A stretch of DNA of 64,000 nt from MWAR01 sp035388825 (GCA_035388825.1 DAOOQQ010000016.1:1-64000); one strand, 5' to 3'; counted from the stretch's first letter, positions 1 to 8,710 are shown. Notes: a model not told the origin generated them from the letters alone. Numbers and translations: made by a program.

Positions 1-2
1 AG

Positions 3-68
3 AAGCACCTGGAAAGCGGCTCCGCCGGCGACGACGTGACCCTGGTGATCATCCGGCCGCGCGACTGA
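3..68 (+). CDS. C-terminal end of a PP2C/SpoIIE-like protein phosphatase (partial)
   Basis: Only the last 21 residues and the stop are inside the window. The tail reads ...GDDVTLVIIRPRD, which matches the closing strand of SpoIIE/RsbU-type PP2C serine phosphatases, where a conserved Asp pair followed by an [IVM]TLV strand binds metal near the C-terminus. Enzymes of this family dephosphorylate anti-sigma-factor antagonists or other signalling proteins. The stop lies 12 bases before the end of the convergent HEAT-repeat gene. The call rests on one short motif, so the family is likely but the full architecture is unknown. Confidence 0.5.
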   Translation, partial: KHLESGSAGDDVTLVIIRPRD

Positions 69-80
69 TTCCGCGCCGGA

Positions 81-2456
81 TCAGGGTTTCTCGAGCGTCT
101 GCAGGAACACGATCGCCTTCCGCGCGACCTTCCGGTCCTCTTCGGGGGCTTGCCGCACGAACTCGCGCAGCGTCGTGAGATACGCGGGATCCTTCTGGAA
201 CGCCATCGCGAGAATCGCCTTCTGGCGCACGTTCGCGGATCGATCCCCCAGCATCGAGACCAGCAGCCGGGCCACCGGAGCCCCTTTCATCCGCGACAGG
301 AGCAGCACCCCCGCAGACCGGACCCGCTCGTCGGGATGCGACGGAAGCCGGGCGATGCCTTCCAGGACGCGGCGGGGACCGAAATCCATCAGCGCCGTGC
401 GTGCCGCATCGACGAGAACCGGCACTTCGGACTCGAGGAAGGGGCAGATCGCCAGCACCGCCTCGACACCGCCGTTGATCTGCAGCCCCTGGATCGCCGA
501 AAGACCGACACGATGATCGGGATGATATAATAATGTAGATAATATATCGGATACGGCCGGGTCGTGATAATGGCCCATTTCACGAGCGAGGAAGGCGAGG
601 CGGACGGGATCGGGCTTCATCGAGATGTACTCGACGAGCGCCGGCAGATGTTCGGGGTTGCGGAGCTGGAGGAGGGTTCTCAACTCCCCGTCGGTGATGG
701 CCAGCATGCGCAGTTTGGTGACCAGCTCGTCGGCCGTGCTTTTCTCGGACAGATCCATCGTGATCTCGCCGGCCGCCGAAACGTCGATCGGGGGCGGAGG
801 CGGAGGCGAGGCCGGCTCGCGCACATCGAGTGGGATCGGCCGCGTCGTTGCCTGCCGAACCAGATTCTGCCAGACGGCTTCGGCTTCCCGGCCCGGCAGG
901 TGAGCCGGCCTGACCGGCGGCAGCCCCGTCGAATGGAGGTGGGCGGATGCCAGATCGATGGATGCGAGGTCCGGAGCCGGAACGGCGGGTGCCCGTGCCG
1001 GAGCGGGCTTCGGCGGCTCGGCGACGACGGGCCGCGGGCGCGGGGGCACCGGTGCCGGCGGCGGCTCAGCCGGGGCTTCGGATGCTGCCTCGTCGGGAGT
1101 CATGGGCTCAGATTCCGAAACCGTATCGGCCCCGACAGCATCCTGGGCGACGGCGGCGGGGGCCGGTTTTACCGGAGCCGGCTTCGGGGCGACTGGTTTG
1201 GCAGCCGGCTTGGCGCCGGGTTTTGCCACGGGCTTCGCACCGGGCTTGGCGGCAGGTTTCGCCGCCGGCTTGGGAGCGGGCTTCGGGGCAGCAGCCTTCA
1301 CCGGCTCCGCCTCGGCATCGCCAGGCTTCGGCCCGGCTACCGCGACGCCAGATTTTTCAGCCGCCGGTTGTTCGTTTGTGGACGCCGCGGCGCCCTCGGC
1401 CGGCGGCTCGGGCTGGGCTTCCGTCAGGGCTTTTTCGAGCTCCGCGGCAGCCATGCGCTTTTGCTTGCGCTTGCGGGCGATGACGAAGCCCGCACCGGCC
1501 AGACCGCCGATGATCCCGGCAAGCATCGGCCAGTTCTTCGTTGCCCATACCGTCCAATATATTTTCGCCGTCATCGGCAGGGCCCGCTTCGAGGCGTTCG
1601 CCTTGCCGAGATACTCGAGCGCCTTGCCGAGATCGGCTTTTTTCCGGTTCGCCCAGGACATGCCCAGCGCGAGGTTTCCGAGCGGGCTCGTCGGATTCTG
1701 GTCCAGCAGTTCCTGGGCTCTGTTCCCGATGTCGAGCCAGTTGGGCCCCGCGGTCTGGATGCCGGCCTCGAGCATGATTTCGAGCAGGCGCGGCGAAGAA
1801 GCGATCAGGGCATCGTTCTGTCGCACGAGATCGACGGCTTCGTCGAATTTTTTCCCCGCCAGCAGGGCTTCGGCCTGACCCTCCACTTCTTCGACGGCAC
1901 CGGGCGGCGGAGCTTCGTCCTCTTCCGCAACGGAAGCCCCTTCGCCTCCTTCTGCGGGCGGTTCCCCTTCCGTCGCGGGTGCGGCGGCATCCGAAGCGAC
2001 GTTCTCGCCTTCCGTTGCGACCGGCGCCGCAACCTCGAGCTCCGGATCCCCGACAGGCGCCGCAGCAGCCGGTTCGGCGGCGGCAGGAGCCTTCTTTTCC
2101 CCGGCCATCGCCGGCCCGGCGAGATCCGGTCCCGAGGGCAGCCCTCCCAGGATGAGCAGCAGCACGATCAGAGCCGGCCAGGCGCCATCGCGATGGGTCG
2201 AGCTCCGTCCCGCCGGAGGCTGGTCACCCTTTTCGACCGTTTCCGGCACTTCTCCCCAAGCCTCTTGCAGTTCCTGCTCAATCACCTCGTCATCCGCATG
2301 CAGAAACGCGGCATAGGAGGCGTCATCGTCCTCCTCTGCGACTTCGGAAGCATCCTTCGCCATCGAGGGTTCGGCCCGAGGCTCGAACGCCTCCGGCTCG
2401 CCGATTCCGGCAAGAAATGCGCGATATTCCCGATCAGGGGTGCTTGCGGCGGCCAT
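81..2456 (-). CDS. HEAT-repeat membrane protein with Ala/Pro/Lys-rich linker
   Basis: A 791-residue protein of unknown function. Residues 1-90 are acidic and hold two similar YxAFL segments (about 11-15 and 48-52). A hydrophobic stretch at 93-106 and a stronger membrane segment at about 308-327, followed by a basic RKRKQKR stop-transfer, bracket a segment (190-295) that looks like TPR helices. Residues 335-560 are low-complexity, with repeated AKPxAKP units and Pro/Glu runs. The last 200 residues are regular helix pairs of HEAT type, a protein-protein interaction fold. The layout suggests an inner-membrane scaffold with the HEAT part probably on the cytoplasmic side. The start overlaps the end of the upstream small lipoprotein gene by 23 bases, so the two are probably co-translated. 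An AT-rich patch inside this GC-rich gene at 521-553 is unusual. Confidence 0.75.
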   Translation of the reverse strand: MAAASTPDREYRAFLAGIGEPEAFEPRAEPSMAKDASEVAEEDDDASYAAFLHADDEVIEQELQEAWGEVPETVEKGDQPPAGRSSTHRDGAWPALIVLLLILGGLPSGPDLAGPAMAGEKKAPAAAEPAAAAPVGDPELEVAAPVATEGENVASDAAAPATEGEPPAEGGEGASVAEEDEAPPPGAVEEVEGQAEALLAGKKFDEAVDLVRQNDALIASSPRLLEIMLEAGIQTAGPNWLDIGNRAQELLDQNPTSPLGNLALGMSWANRKKADLGKALEYLGKANASKRALPMTAKIYWTVWATKNWPMLAGIIGGLAGAGFVIARKRKQKRMAAAELEKALTEAQPEPPAEGAAASTNEQPAAEKSGVAVAGPKPGDAEAEPVKAAAPKPAPKPAAKPAAKPGAKPVAKPGAKPAAKPVAPKPAPVKPAPAAVAQDAVGADTVSESEPMTPDEAASEAPAEPPPAPVPPRPRPVVAEPPKPAPARAPAVPAPDLASIDLASAHLHSTGLPPVRPAHLPGREAEAVWQNLVRQATTRPIPLDVREPASPPPPPPIDVSAAGEITMDLSEKSTADELVTKLRMLAITDGELRTLLQLRNPEHLPALVEYISMKPDPVRLAFLAREMGHYHDPAVSDILSTLLYHPDHRVGLSAIQGLQINGGVEAVLAICPFLESEVPVLVDAARTALMDFGPRRVLEGIARLPSHPDERVRSAGVLLLSRMKGAPVARLLVSMLGDRSANVRQKAILAMAFQKDPAYLTTLREFVRQAPEEDRKVARKAIVFLQTLEKP

Positions 2457-2778
2457 GAATCACCTGTGAGTGCGTTTCGCTTTCCCGTCTGAAGCCCGTA
2501 TCGAACGCTTCGAACCGATCCGAGAGACCCTCGATGCGGTTGGTGTTGCGCCCCTGCCAGGGATATCGGTCCGGTGGACCCGGTCTGTACGATTCGGCTT
2601 TCTGGCGGGCTGCCGAGGAGGAGGTCTCGATTTCCCGCGCATAGCGTTCGGGTCCGGGACCGCCCTGTTGACGGCATCCCGTTCCGGCGACGAGTGCGGC
2701 GAGGCCGATGGCGAACAGGGCCAGGCGGCGAACGGCCAGCGGGCGGGTTTCATTTCGTTCGAAGATGGTTCGCAACAT
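2434..2778 (-). CDS. small putative lipoprotein
   Basis: A 114-residue protein with a basic N-terminus, a hydrophobic core (about residues 18-31) and a lipobox-like VAGTGC ending at Cys35, so it is probably processed by signal peptidase II and lipid-anchored. The rest is hydrophilic, rich in Arg, Glu and Ser, with no recognised domain. Its end overlaps the start of the HEAT-repeat gene, arguing for a two-gene operon and possibly a shared envelope function. The lipobox has Gly-Thr-Gly before Cys rather than the common Leu-Ala-Gly, so the lipidation call is not certain. Confidence 0.55.
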   Translation of the reverse strand: MLRTIFERNETRPLAVRRLALFAIGLAALVAGTGCRQQGGPGPERYAREIETSSSAARQKAESYRPGPPDRYPWQGRNTNRIEGLSDRFEAFDTGFRRESETHSQVIHGRRKHP

Positions 2779-2867
2779 AGTTCAGAACCCCTGTTTCGGC
2801 TGATTCCGGCGTTTTGTTGACACCCTCCCCGTGATCGGAAATTCTGTCTGACCACGGCAGGTGGCCC

Positions 2868-2895
2868 TTGATATCCGCGAAAATAGCCTTAATAT
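2868..2895 (+). promoter_or_regulatory. candidate sigma-70 promoter for the metalloprotease-like gene
   Basis: TTGATA (2868-2873) and TAATAT (2890-2895) are separated by 16 bases, and lie about 50 bases before the ATG at 2948. The -10 sits in the palindrome TTAATATTAA. The position argues against the upstream GTG at 2861 as the start. Confidence 0.4.
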
Positions 2896-2947
2896 TAAGA
2901 AGAGAACCCGAATTTTTCGCTTATTCGCCCCCCTCGGGAGAAGATGG

Positions 2948-3532
2948 ATGGTCATCACCGGCGCCGAACGGAACCAGCCCGCACTCCGGGTGAATCGCTC
3001 CGCACCCGGGGAATTTTTGCGCCCCGGCACCGACACGCCGGCAGCGCCCGCCACGCCCACCGCGTCCTCAAGCTCTGAGGCCTCAGAGAACGCCGGCCCA
3101 GCGAACACCCCCAAAAAAGCGGGGCGTTCGCCCTCTTCTGATCTCGATCCCAAGGCCCTTGCGGTCGTCAACGAACTCAAGCAGACGGACCGGAATGTCC
3201 GGGCGCATGAGGCGGCCCATCTCGCTGCTGGCCGGCAGTATGTGACCGGCGGCGCGAACTTCGAGTACAAGGTCGGCCCCGACGGCAAGCAGTATGCGGT
3301 TGCGGGGGAAGTGGGAATCGACACGTCGGCCGTTCCCGGCGACCCCAAGGCGACGATCGACAAGATGGAAACCGTGCGTCGGGCGGCTCTTGCCCCGAGC
3401 GAGCCGTCATCCCAGGACCGGGCTGTCGCCGCGGCTGCCGCCCGCCAGGCAGCCCAGGCCCGCACCGACGCAGCGGAGGCCAAACAGGGTGAAAAGCTGC
3501 AACCGGGCCGTCTGTTCGACCGACGCGCCTGA
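2948..3532 (+). CDS. SprA-related putative metalloprotease (CJM1_0395-like)
   Basis: A 194-residue protein with the family's signature block: an HEAAH zinc-binding helix in VRAHEAAHLAAG followed by a glycine-rich region (YVTGGANFEYK) and an AVAGEVGIDTS segment, then a KMETVRRAALAP helix. Proteins of this type (Pfam SprA-related family) are small putative metalloproteases of unknown substrate. The first ~75 residues are Pro/Ala/Ser-rich and probably disordered; the C-terminus is Ala/Gln-rich helix. I chose ATG 2948 because GGAG lies at 2937-2940; an in-frame GTG at 2861 would place the start before the candidate promoter. No signal peptide is visible from the chosen start. It stands alone between divergent and convergent units. 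Confidence 0.6.
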   Translation: MVITGAERNQPALRVNRSAPGEFLRPGTDTPAAPATPTASSSSEASENAGPANTPKKAGRSPSSDLDPKALAVVNELKQTDRNVRAHEAAHLAAGRQYVTGGANFEYKVGPDGKQYAVAGEVGIDTSAVPGDPKATIDKMETVRRAALAPSEPSSQDRAVAAAAARQAAQARTDAAEAKQGEKLQPGRLFDRRA

Positions 3533-3595
3533 GGAGCCGAAGCCTTCCCCGACGACGGGCCGGCCACCGATTCAACAAACCCCTTGCGTTTTTCC

Positions 3596-3644
3596 TTGAC
3601 TTTTCGCGCCGGAAGGTTAGTGTATTAGTAGAGTAATACACTAA
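3596..3644 (+). promoter_or_regulatory. promoter and palindromic operator of the GntR-ABC operon
   Basis: TTGACT (3596-3601) is followed 16 bases later by a possible -10 TAGTGT (3618-3623). A perfect inverted repeat with 11-base arms, TTAGTGTATTA (3617-3627) and TAATACACTAA (3634-3644), 6-base spacer, overlaps the -10. A further CACTAA half-site follows at 3647-3652. Position and symmetry fit autorepression by the YtrA-type GntR protein encoded 27 bases downstream (inference). Confidence 0.65.
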
Positions 3645-3670
3645 AACACTAACTCACGTTGTGAAAGGCG

Positions 3671-4075
3671 GTGAGACGCGTGATCCGTGTGGACGAGTCA
3701 TCCCCGGTCCCGATCTACCAGCAGATCGTCGAAGAGGTGAAGCGGGCGGTGCTGACAGGCGTGTTCGGCCCCGACCAGCGGCTCCCCTCGATCCGCGAGC
3801 TGGCCCTCGAGCTGAAGGTCAACCCCAACACCGTGGCGAAAGCCTACCAGGAGATGGAGGCCCAGCGCGTCATCTACTTCCGGCGTGGCCAGGGCGCCTA
3901 CATCTCGCCCCGCAGCGAGGAAGAGCGCGTGCAGGAGGCGCAGCGGGAGATTTCCCGCCTGTTCCGGCAGGTGCTCGATATCGCCCACAGTCTCAGACTC
4001 TCCCGCACCCGGCTGAACGACCTGTTCCGCCAGGCGGCCCAGGAGCATCCGGACATGAAGGAGGAGAAGCCATGA
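3671..4075 (+). CDS. GntR-family transcriptional regulator, YtrA subfamily
   Basis: A 134-residue repressor-type protein. Residues 12-80 form the GntR winged helix (PIYQQIVEEVKRAVLTG, then LPSIRELALELKVNPNTVAKAYQEME), followed by the wing VIYFRRGQGAYIS and a short helical tail, the minimal C-terminal extension typical of YtrA regulators, which dimerise through it and usually control a neighbouring ABC transporter. GTG 3671 is the chosen start; another GTG nine bases later is possible. The stop overlaps the ATG of the ATPase gene (ATGA), so regulator, ATPase and permease form one operon. The palindrome just upstream is the likely operator. Confidence 0.9.
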   Translation: MRRVIRVDESSPVPIYQQIVEEVKRAVLTGVFGPDQRLPSIRELALELKVNPNTVAKAYQEMEAQRVIYFRRGQGAYISPRSEEERVQEAQREISRLFRQVLDIAHSLRLSRTRLNDLFRQAAQEHPDMKEEKP

Positions 4076-4965
4076 ACGCCCTTTCCCTGACACATCTCGG
4101 CATATCCTACGGATCCAGGCGGGTGCTGAATGATATATCTTTTGATATTCCATCCGGCCAGGTCGTCGGCCTGCTCGGCCGGAACGGCACCGGCAAGACG
4201 ACCCTCCTGCGCTCGCTGTTCGGCCTGATCCCGATCGATGCCGGCACCGTCTCGGTGCTCGGCCGCGACCCCGCCCGCGAGGCGCCGGCGATGCGTCTTA
4301 CCGTCGGATTCATGAGCGAGAACTGCCATCTCTACCGCTGGATGACCGGCCCCCAGCTCGGCGCGTTTCTCGCCCCCTTCTACCCCGCCTGGAACGCGCA
4401 GGCCTTCGCCGACGACTGCCGCCGTCTCGAACTGCCGGCCGACCAGCCCGTCGGCCGCATGAGCAAGGGAACGCAGCGCAAGCTGATGCTGGCCCTCACC
4501 CTGGCCCCCGCCCCCGAGCTGCTGCTGCTCGACGAGCCGCTCGCCGGCCTCGACCCGGTCGCGCGCGACCAGATCCGTGACACGATCATCGGCACCCTCG
4601 CCGACCGCGGCACGACGATTCTCCTCTCTTCCCAGGAGGTCGACGAGATCGCCCCGATCTGCGACCGCGTGCTGATTCTCGGCAGCTCCCGGCTGCTGCT
4701 CGACGCCGGCCGTGATGAGCTGGCGCAGCGGATCAGAAGGGTGTTCGTAACGCTCGAGAATCCCGTCGGGGCCGTCCCTGCCCACCCGAACATCCTCTCG
4801 GCCGCCATCATGGGCAGCCAGCTCGAGCTGGTCCTGCGCGAGTTTTCGGATGAAGCGCTCCAGGCGCTGCTCGCCAATTACAAGGTCCGCGACGTGCGCA
4901 CCGAGGGCCTCTCGCTGCGCGAAATCTTCATTGCCTGCGCCGGCCGGAAGGAGGTCGCATCATGA
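4072..4965 (+). CDS. ABC transporter ATP-binding protein
   Basis: A 297-residue ATPase with Walker A GRNGTGKT (about residues 35-42), a signature loop MSKGTQ in place of LSGGQ, Walker B LLLLDEPLAGLDP and a switch region SSQEVDEIAPICDR in which the usual His is Gln. MSKG-type signature loops are common in ABC-2 exporters of the YtrB/antibiotic-resistance group. The C-terminal ~90 residues are an accessory domain. It starts inside the GntR stop codon and its own stop overlaps the permease start, so translation of the three genes is coupled. Substrate unknown; export of a toxic or signalling compound across the inner membrane is the usual role. Confidence 0.9.
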   Translation: MNALSLTHLGISYGSRRVLNDISFDIPSGQVVGLLGRNGTGKTTLLRSLFGLIPIDAGTVSVLGRDPAREAPAMRLTVGFMSENCHLYRWMTGPQLGAFLAPFYPAWNAQAFADDCRRLELPADQPVGRMSKGTQRKLMLALTLAPAPELLLLDEPLAGLDPVARDQIRDTIIGTLADRGTTILLSSQEVDEIAPICDRVLILGSSRLLLDAGRDELAQRIRRVFVTLENPVGAVPAHPNILSAAIMGSQLELVLREFSDEALQALLANYKVRDVRTEGLSLREIFIACAGRKEVAS

Positions 4966-6833
4966 ACGCCATCCTGTGGAAGGAATACCTCGAACATCGC
5001 CTGCACTTCGTTCTGATCGTGGCCATGGGAGCCGTTTCCGCCCTCGCCCTCGCCTGGTTCCGGCAGCTCGACCAGGACACGCTGACCACGCTGCTGTTCC
5101 TCTTCGAGGCGCCCCTCTTCCTGCTGCTCCTCTCGACGCACGTGGTGAGCAATGAGGTCGAGACGGGATCGTTTCCCTTCCTGATCGGCCTCCCCCGGTC
5201 GCGCACGGCGATCTGGGCTGCCAAGCTGGTGTTCCTCGTGCTGTTCGCGGCCGCCGTCTACGGGGCCTACCTCGTCATCGCCCTTCTCGCCGGCTACCTG
5301 CCCTCCCCGTTCCGGCTGTTCCCGTCGGAGTATGACATGCGGCTCATCTCGCCGGCCTTTCTCCTCGCGGGCTTCCCGGCCGCCATCATCGCCTGCGGCT
5401 TCGCGGCGTCGATGCTCCCGACCGGCTTCCCGTCGCTGCTGGGAATGGCATTTCTCTGCGCCGTCGCGCTCTGCATCTGGAGCGGCGCGCACCTTTACCT
5501 CAACTTCGCCCTGGTGATCTGCCTGCTGAGCGTCTCCGGCCTGGGGGTCTCGTGGCTCGTCTTCAAGCGGTGCGGCCTGATGGACGGGTGGAACCGCCTC
5601 GGCTGGGCCGCCCTCGGATGGGGCATCGCCCTCTCCTGCTCCCTCGGGATCTGGGCCGGGTTCGATGCTCTCGCCGAGCGGTTTCCCAACCAGACCTCGG
5701 ACTACACCTGGCATTTCCAGACATCCGCCGACGGGAAATATCTCGCCCTGGTCCGGGAATCCCCGTCGACCGCCTGGGATCCGATCCAGAACAAGCAGGC
5801 CAGCCGTCTCATCCTGTTCGACACGACGACTGGCAGGCAAACCCAGGTCGGCAACCGTCAGATATCCTTCTCTCTTCTTTCACCCAGCGGGCCCAAGCTC
5901 TACCGGGAGACGCTGTACCGCTGGCCGGGTCTGTTCACCGAGACCAGCCGCCTGATCGAGCTCGACCTCGAAACCGGCCGGGAAGCCATCATCGACACCG
6001 ATGCCACCCCCGAGCACACAGCCTCCGACGGCACCCTGCTGTACAGCCGCCAGATCCGCCTCCCGAACGGGAAGGGGGTCACCGAGTTCTGCGTGCGCAC
6101 GCCCCAGGGCACCCAGAAGGTTCTTCACGCCATGCTCGACACCCGGGGAAACGGGATCTGGTTCCCCGATGCGGGTGCCCTGATGCTCGAGCCGCTCGGG
6201 AGCCCTATCGGGGTTCCTCTCCTGGTCTCGATTGCCGACGGCACGACATCGCCGCTGCGCATTCCGGCCCTGGAACGGGATGCCCGGCTCTCCTTCCTCG
6301 GCCTGGAGGATTTTCCGGGATTCGCCGTGGCCCAGATTTCCGTTGGAAGCCCATCCCATCAGTTCACCTGGACGTTCGACGCGGACGGCAATGCCACCGA
6401 AGCCGCCTGGCTCCCCCCCGACACGGTCATCAAGAGCCGGATCGATGCTCATCGGGCACTGGTGCTGATCCCCGAGGCCGACCCGGACTCCCCGTCCGAC
6501 CCGCTCCTGGCATCGAACCGTTGGAAACCCTGCATTGCCGACTTCCAAGCCGCCACGCTGTCAGACGTTCCGGGCTGGAGCTCGCCGCTCGACCGCACCT
6601 GGGGCGCATCCGCCTCGCGTGACGGGAAGCTGCTCTGCGGCATGGTCTTCGAGAACGGCCAGAACGTTCTCAAGACCGTCGAACTGGCGACCGGCCGCGA
6701 AGTGTCCACCGTTCCGCGCTCTTCCTGGCAGGACGAGGTCCATCCCCTCGGCCCCTCGGCGTTCCTGCTCCGCGGCGGCAGCGCGTTCTCCCGGTTCGAC
6801 CCCGCCGAGCGCCGGATCACCCCGATCAACTGA
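4962..6833 (+). CDS. ABC-2 type permease with C-terminal propeller-like domain
   Basis: A 623-residue protein. Residues 1-235 are an ABC-2 membrane domain with about six hydrophobic segments (for example VLIVAMGAVSALALAWF and LVFLVLFAAAVYGAYLVIALL) and the typical N-terminal ILWKEYLEHR amphipathic helix. Residues 240-623 are hydrophilic and rich in repeated strand-turn units such as SADGKYLALVRES, LIELDLETGRE and SRDGKLLCG, like WD40/PD40 beta-propeller blades. A propeller fused to an ABC-2 permease is unusual; it would lie outside the membrane and may bind substrate or a partner. The start overlaps the ATPase stop by four bases. The fold of the extra domain is inferred from repeat pattern only. 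Confidence 0.8.
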   Translation: MNAILWKEYLEHRLHFVLIVAMGAVSALALAWFRQLDQDTLTTLLFLFEAPLFLLLLSTHVVSNEVETGSFPFLIGLPRSRTAIWAAKLVFLVLFAAAVYGAYLVIALLAGYLPSPFRLFPSEYDMRLISPAFLLAGFPAAIIACGFAASMLPTGFPSLLGMAFLCAVALCIWSGAHLYLNFALVICLLSVSGLGVSWLVFKRCGLMDGWNRLGWAALGWGIALSCSLGIWAGFDALAERFPNQTSDYTWHFQTSADGKYLALVRESPSTAWDPIQNKQASRLILFDTTTGRQTQVGNRQISFSLLSPSGPKLYRETLYRWPGLFTETSRLIELDLETGREAIIDTDATPEHTASDGTLLYSRQIRLPNGKGVTEFCVRTPQGTQKVLHAMLDTRGNGIWFPDAGALMLEPLGSPIGVPLLVSIADGTTSPLRIPALERDARLSFLGLEDFPGFAVAQISVGSPSHQFTWTFDADGNATEAAWLPPDTVIKSRIDAHRALVLIPEADPDSPSDPLLASNRWKPCIADFQAATLSDVPGWSSPLDRTWGASASRDGKLLCGMVFENGQNVLKTVELATGREVSTVPRSSWQDEVHPLGPSAFLLRGGSAFSRFDPAERRITPIN

Positions 6834-6853
6834 GGAGCCGCGCGGCCCGTTCC

Positions 6854-7780
6854 CTACTCGGCGATGGTGGTGGCGGTGCCGCGGGCGCTGGTGATGCGCA
6901 GCTCGGGCCGGGCGTTGAGCACGCGCGTCTCGGGCGGCACGGACTCGGTGAGCCAGACGTTGCCGCCGATGACCGAACCCCGGCCGATGATCGTGTTCCC
7001 GCCGAGGATCGTCGCGCCGGCGTAGATCACGACGTCGTCCTCGATCGTCGGGTGGCGCTTCGCATGCCGGATCACGTTCCCCTGGGCGTCGCGGGGGAAG
7101 TTGAGGGCGCCCAGGGTGACGCCCTGATACAGGGTCACGCGCTCGCCGATCACGGTCGTCTGGCCGACCACGACGCCGGTTCCGTGGTCGATGAAGAAGC
7201 TGCGGCCGATCTTCGCACCGGGGTGGATGTCGATGCCGGTGCGGGCGTGGGCCCACTCCGTCATGATGCGCGGCATCAACACGAGGCCCTGGTCGCTGAG
7301 GAAATGGGCCAGCCGGTAGACGGCGATCGCCTCGAGGCCGGGGTAGCTGAAGATGATCTCGTCGAAACTCGAGGCGGCCGGGTCGTTCCGGAAGGCGGCG
7401 CGCACGTCGTCCTCGAGCAGTTCCCGGATCGCAGGCAGGGTCTCGATCATCGAACGGGCCATCACTGCGGCATAATCCTGGCAGTGCCGGCAGGAGCGGT
7501 GCGCGAGCTTGCAGGAGTGGAGCGACTCCCGCAGCACCTGGGCCTGGAGCCGCTCATACAGCGTCGCGACCCGGTAGCCCGCCTGGAGTTCCATCGATTC
7601 GAACGAAAGCTGGGAATCCCCGTAATAGCCGGGGAACAGCAGGAACAGCGCATCCTCAATGACCCGGGCGATCTCCCGCTTGTCGGGAAGCGGACTCGCA
7701 TCGAAATGCTGGACCGCGTCGGTCCCGTTCGCAAAACCGGCCATCACGTTATCGGTCAGGCTCTTGAGCAGCGGGTTCAT
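6854..7780 (-). CDS. cysE: serine O-acetyltransferase
   Basis: A 308-residue enzyme that acetylates L-serine with acetyl-CoA, the first step of cysteine synthesis. The N-terminal helical region carries the EpsC/SAT signature DPAASSFDEIIFSYPG and AIAVYRLAHFL; the C-terminal half is a left-handed beta helix with hexapeptide repeats, including GIDIHPGAKIGRSFFIDHGTG and VVGQTTVIG. Asp and His of IDHGTG are in the catalytic positions. The length is close to the EpsC-type family. GGAGG precedes ATG 7780. A short dyad GTTAT-AGCA-ATAAC (7802-7815) lies just upstream and could be regulatory. It stands alone, with no cysK in the window. Confidence 0.92.
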   Translation of the reverse strand: MNPLLKSLTDNVMAGFANGTDAVQHFDASPLPDKREIARVIEDALFLLFPGYYGDSQLSFESMELQAGYRVATLYERLQAQVLRESLHSCKLAHRSCRHCQDYAAVMARSMIETLPAIRELLEDDVRAAFRNDPAASSFDEIIFSYPGLEAIAVYRLAHFLSDQGLVLMPRIMTEWAHARTGIDIHPGAKIGRSFFIDHGTGVVVGQTTVIGERVTLYQGVTLGALNFPRDAQGNVIRHAKRHPTIEDDVVIYAGATILGGNTIIGRGSVIGGNVWLTESVPPETRVLNARPELRITSARGTATTIAE

Positions 7781-7818
7781 GGGGCACCTCCGGAGGCGTC
7801 TGTTATAGCAATAACGAT

Positions 7819-7854
7819 AAAAAGCGCCCCGGAATGCGTTTCGTTCCGGGGCGC
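7819..7854 (-). terminator. rho-independent terminator of the exported-protein gene
   Basis: Perfect 11-base stem GCGCCCCGGAA / TTCCGGGGCGC (7824-7834 and 7844-7854) with a 9-base loop, followed on the minus strand by five T (AAAAA at 7819-7823). It lies just after the stop of the gene ending at 7873. Confidence 0.85.
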
Positions 7855-7872
7855 GCGATATGCATCAGGGGA

Positions 7873-8655
7873 TCACTCGACGATGATCCTGCCGTTCAGG
7901 TCGCAGTAGACCATCCGGTCGTGCCAGACCAGCATCGTCTGCTCGTATCCGCCGTTCGGATCGCGGTAGAACAGTTTCCAATAGGTGTCTTCGCCGCCGG
8001 CGGTATCCGTCGTGAACCGTTCGACGCGCACGAGCGCCGGATCTTCGATCGCCGGGGAATATTTTTTCCAAAGCTGGACCGGCCGCTGGGGGGCGTCGAC
8101 ATAGTTCACGGGCTGCATCGTGATCTGGCCTTCCTCGACGGCCGCGAGCAGGTTCTCGAGAACCGTCGCGAGCGGCTTGTCCTGGCCGGTGGGGTCGCCA
8201 TCGACGAAGGTACAGATCATCGCCGCCTTCTTCGATTTGGTGATGTCCTGGAACAGCGTCTCGGCGACTTCGCCATTCATGCGGATCGTGCGGAACCGGT
8301 AAAAGTCGGTGCGCACCCCGGGCAGACGGGCGTCGAGCTCCATGCCATACCGGGAAATGCTGACTTCCTGATACTCTTTTTCGGTGCGGGACCAGGCATC
8401 GATGACCCAGTCGGAAACATCGCCCATGCCGACGAGGGCAACATCGATCCGGCCGTTTGCGGCACAATCGAGCACGCGCTCGATCGTGTTTTTGAGGCCT
8501 TCGCGGTGTGAAACCGTCTGGGAGTTGCGCTGGATCTCGGCAACATACGCCGCATCGAGTTCGGCGATGCCTTCTGCCCGGGCGGCGGGAGCGGCGAGGC
8601 CGAGGAACATGCCGGCAAAAGCGGCCATGGCAGTGATTCTCTGAATCCGGTTCAT
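7873..8655 (-). CDS. exported protein of unknown function
   Basis: A 260-residue protein that starts at ATG 8655, preceded by GGAGGATGAACAG on the minus strand. An N-terminal signal peptide (basic start, hydrophobic core, cleavage after AARA at about residue 27) directs it out of the cytoplasm. I do not recognise the mature domain. It contains LVGMGDVSDWVIDAW, an ETLFQDITKSKKAAMICTF segment and a C-terminal strand-rich part ending in MVYCDLNGRIIVE. It has its own promoter and terminator, so it is a single-gene unit divergent from the AAA operon. Confidence 0.7.
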   Translation of the reverse strand: MNRIQRITAMAAFAGMFLGLAAPAARAEGIAELDAAYVAEIQRNSQTVSHREGLKNTIERVLDCAANGRIDVALVGMGDVSDWVIDAWSRTEKEYQEVSISRYGMELDARLPGVRTDFYRFRTIRMNGEVAETLFQDITKSKKAAMICTFVDGDPTGQDKPLATVLENLLAAVEEGQITMQPVNYVDAPQRPVQLWKKYSPAIEDPALVRVERFTTDTAGGEDTYWKLFYRDPNGGYEQTMLVWHDRMVYCDLNGRIIVE

Positions 8656-8710
8656 CTGTTCATCCTCCAGGATGTCTCTTTTTTTGTCGTTCGTTTTTTT
8701 GCAGTCGATC

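Noticed and set aside
564..2492. Long plus-strand open frame opposite the HEAT-repeat gene
   Set aside because: It is Arg/Gly-rich shadow sequence caused by high GC; the opposite strand has clear HEAT repeats and membrane segments.
2861..2947. GTG start extending the SprA-like protein by 29 residues
   Set aside because: It would precede the candidate promoter -10 at 2890-2895, and the ATG at 2948 has a well-placed GGAG.
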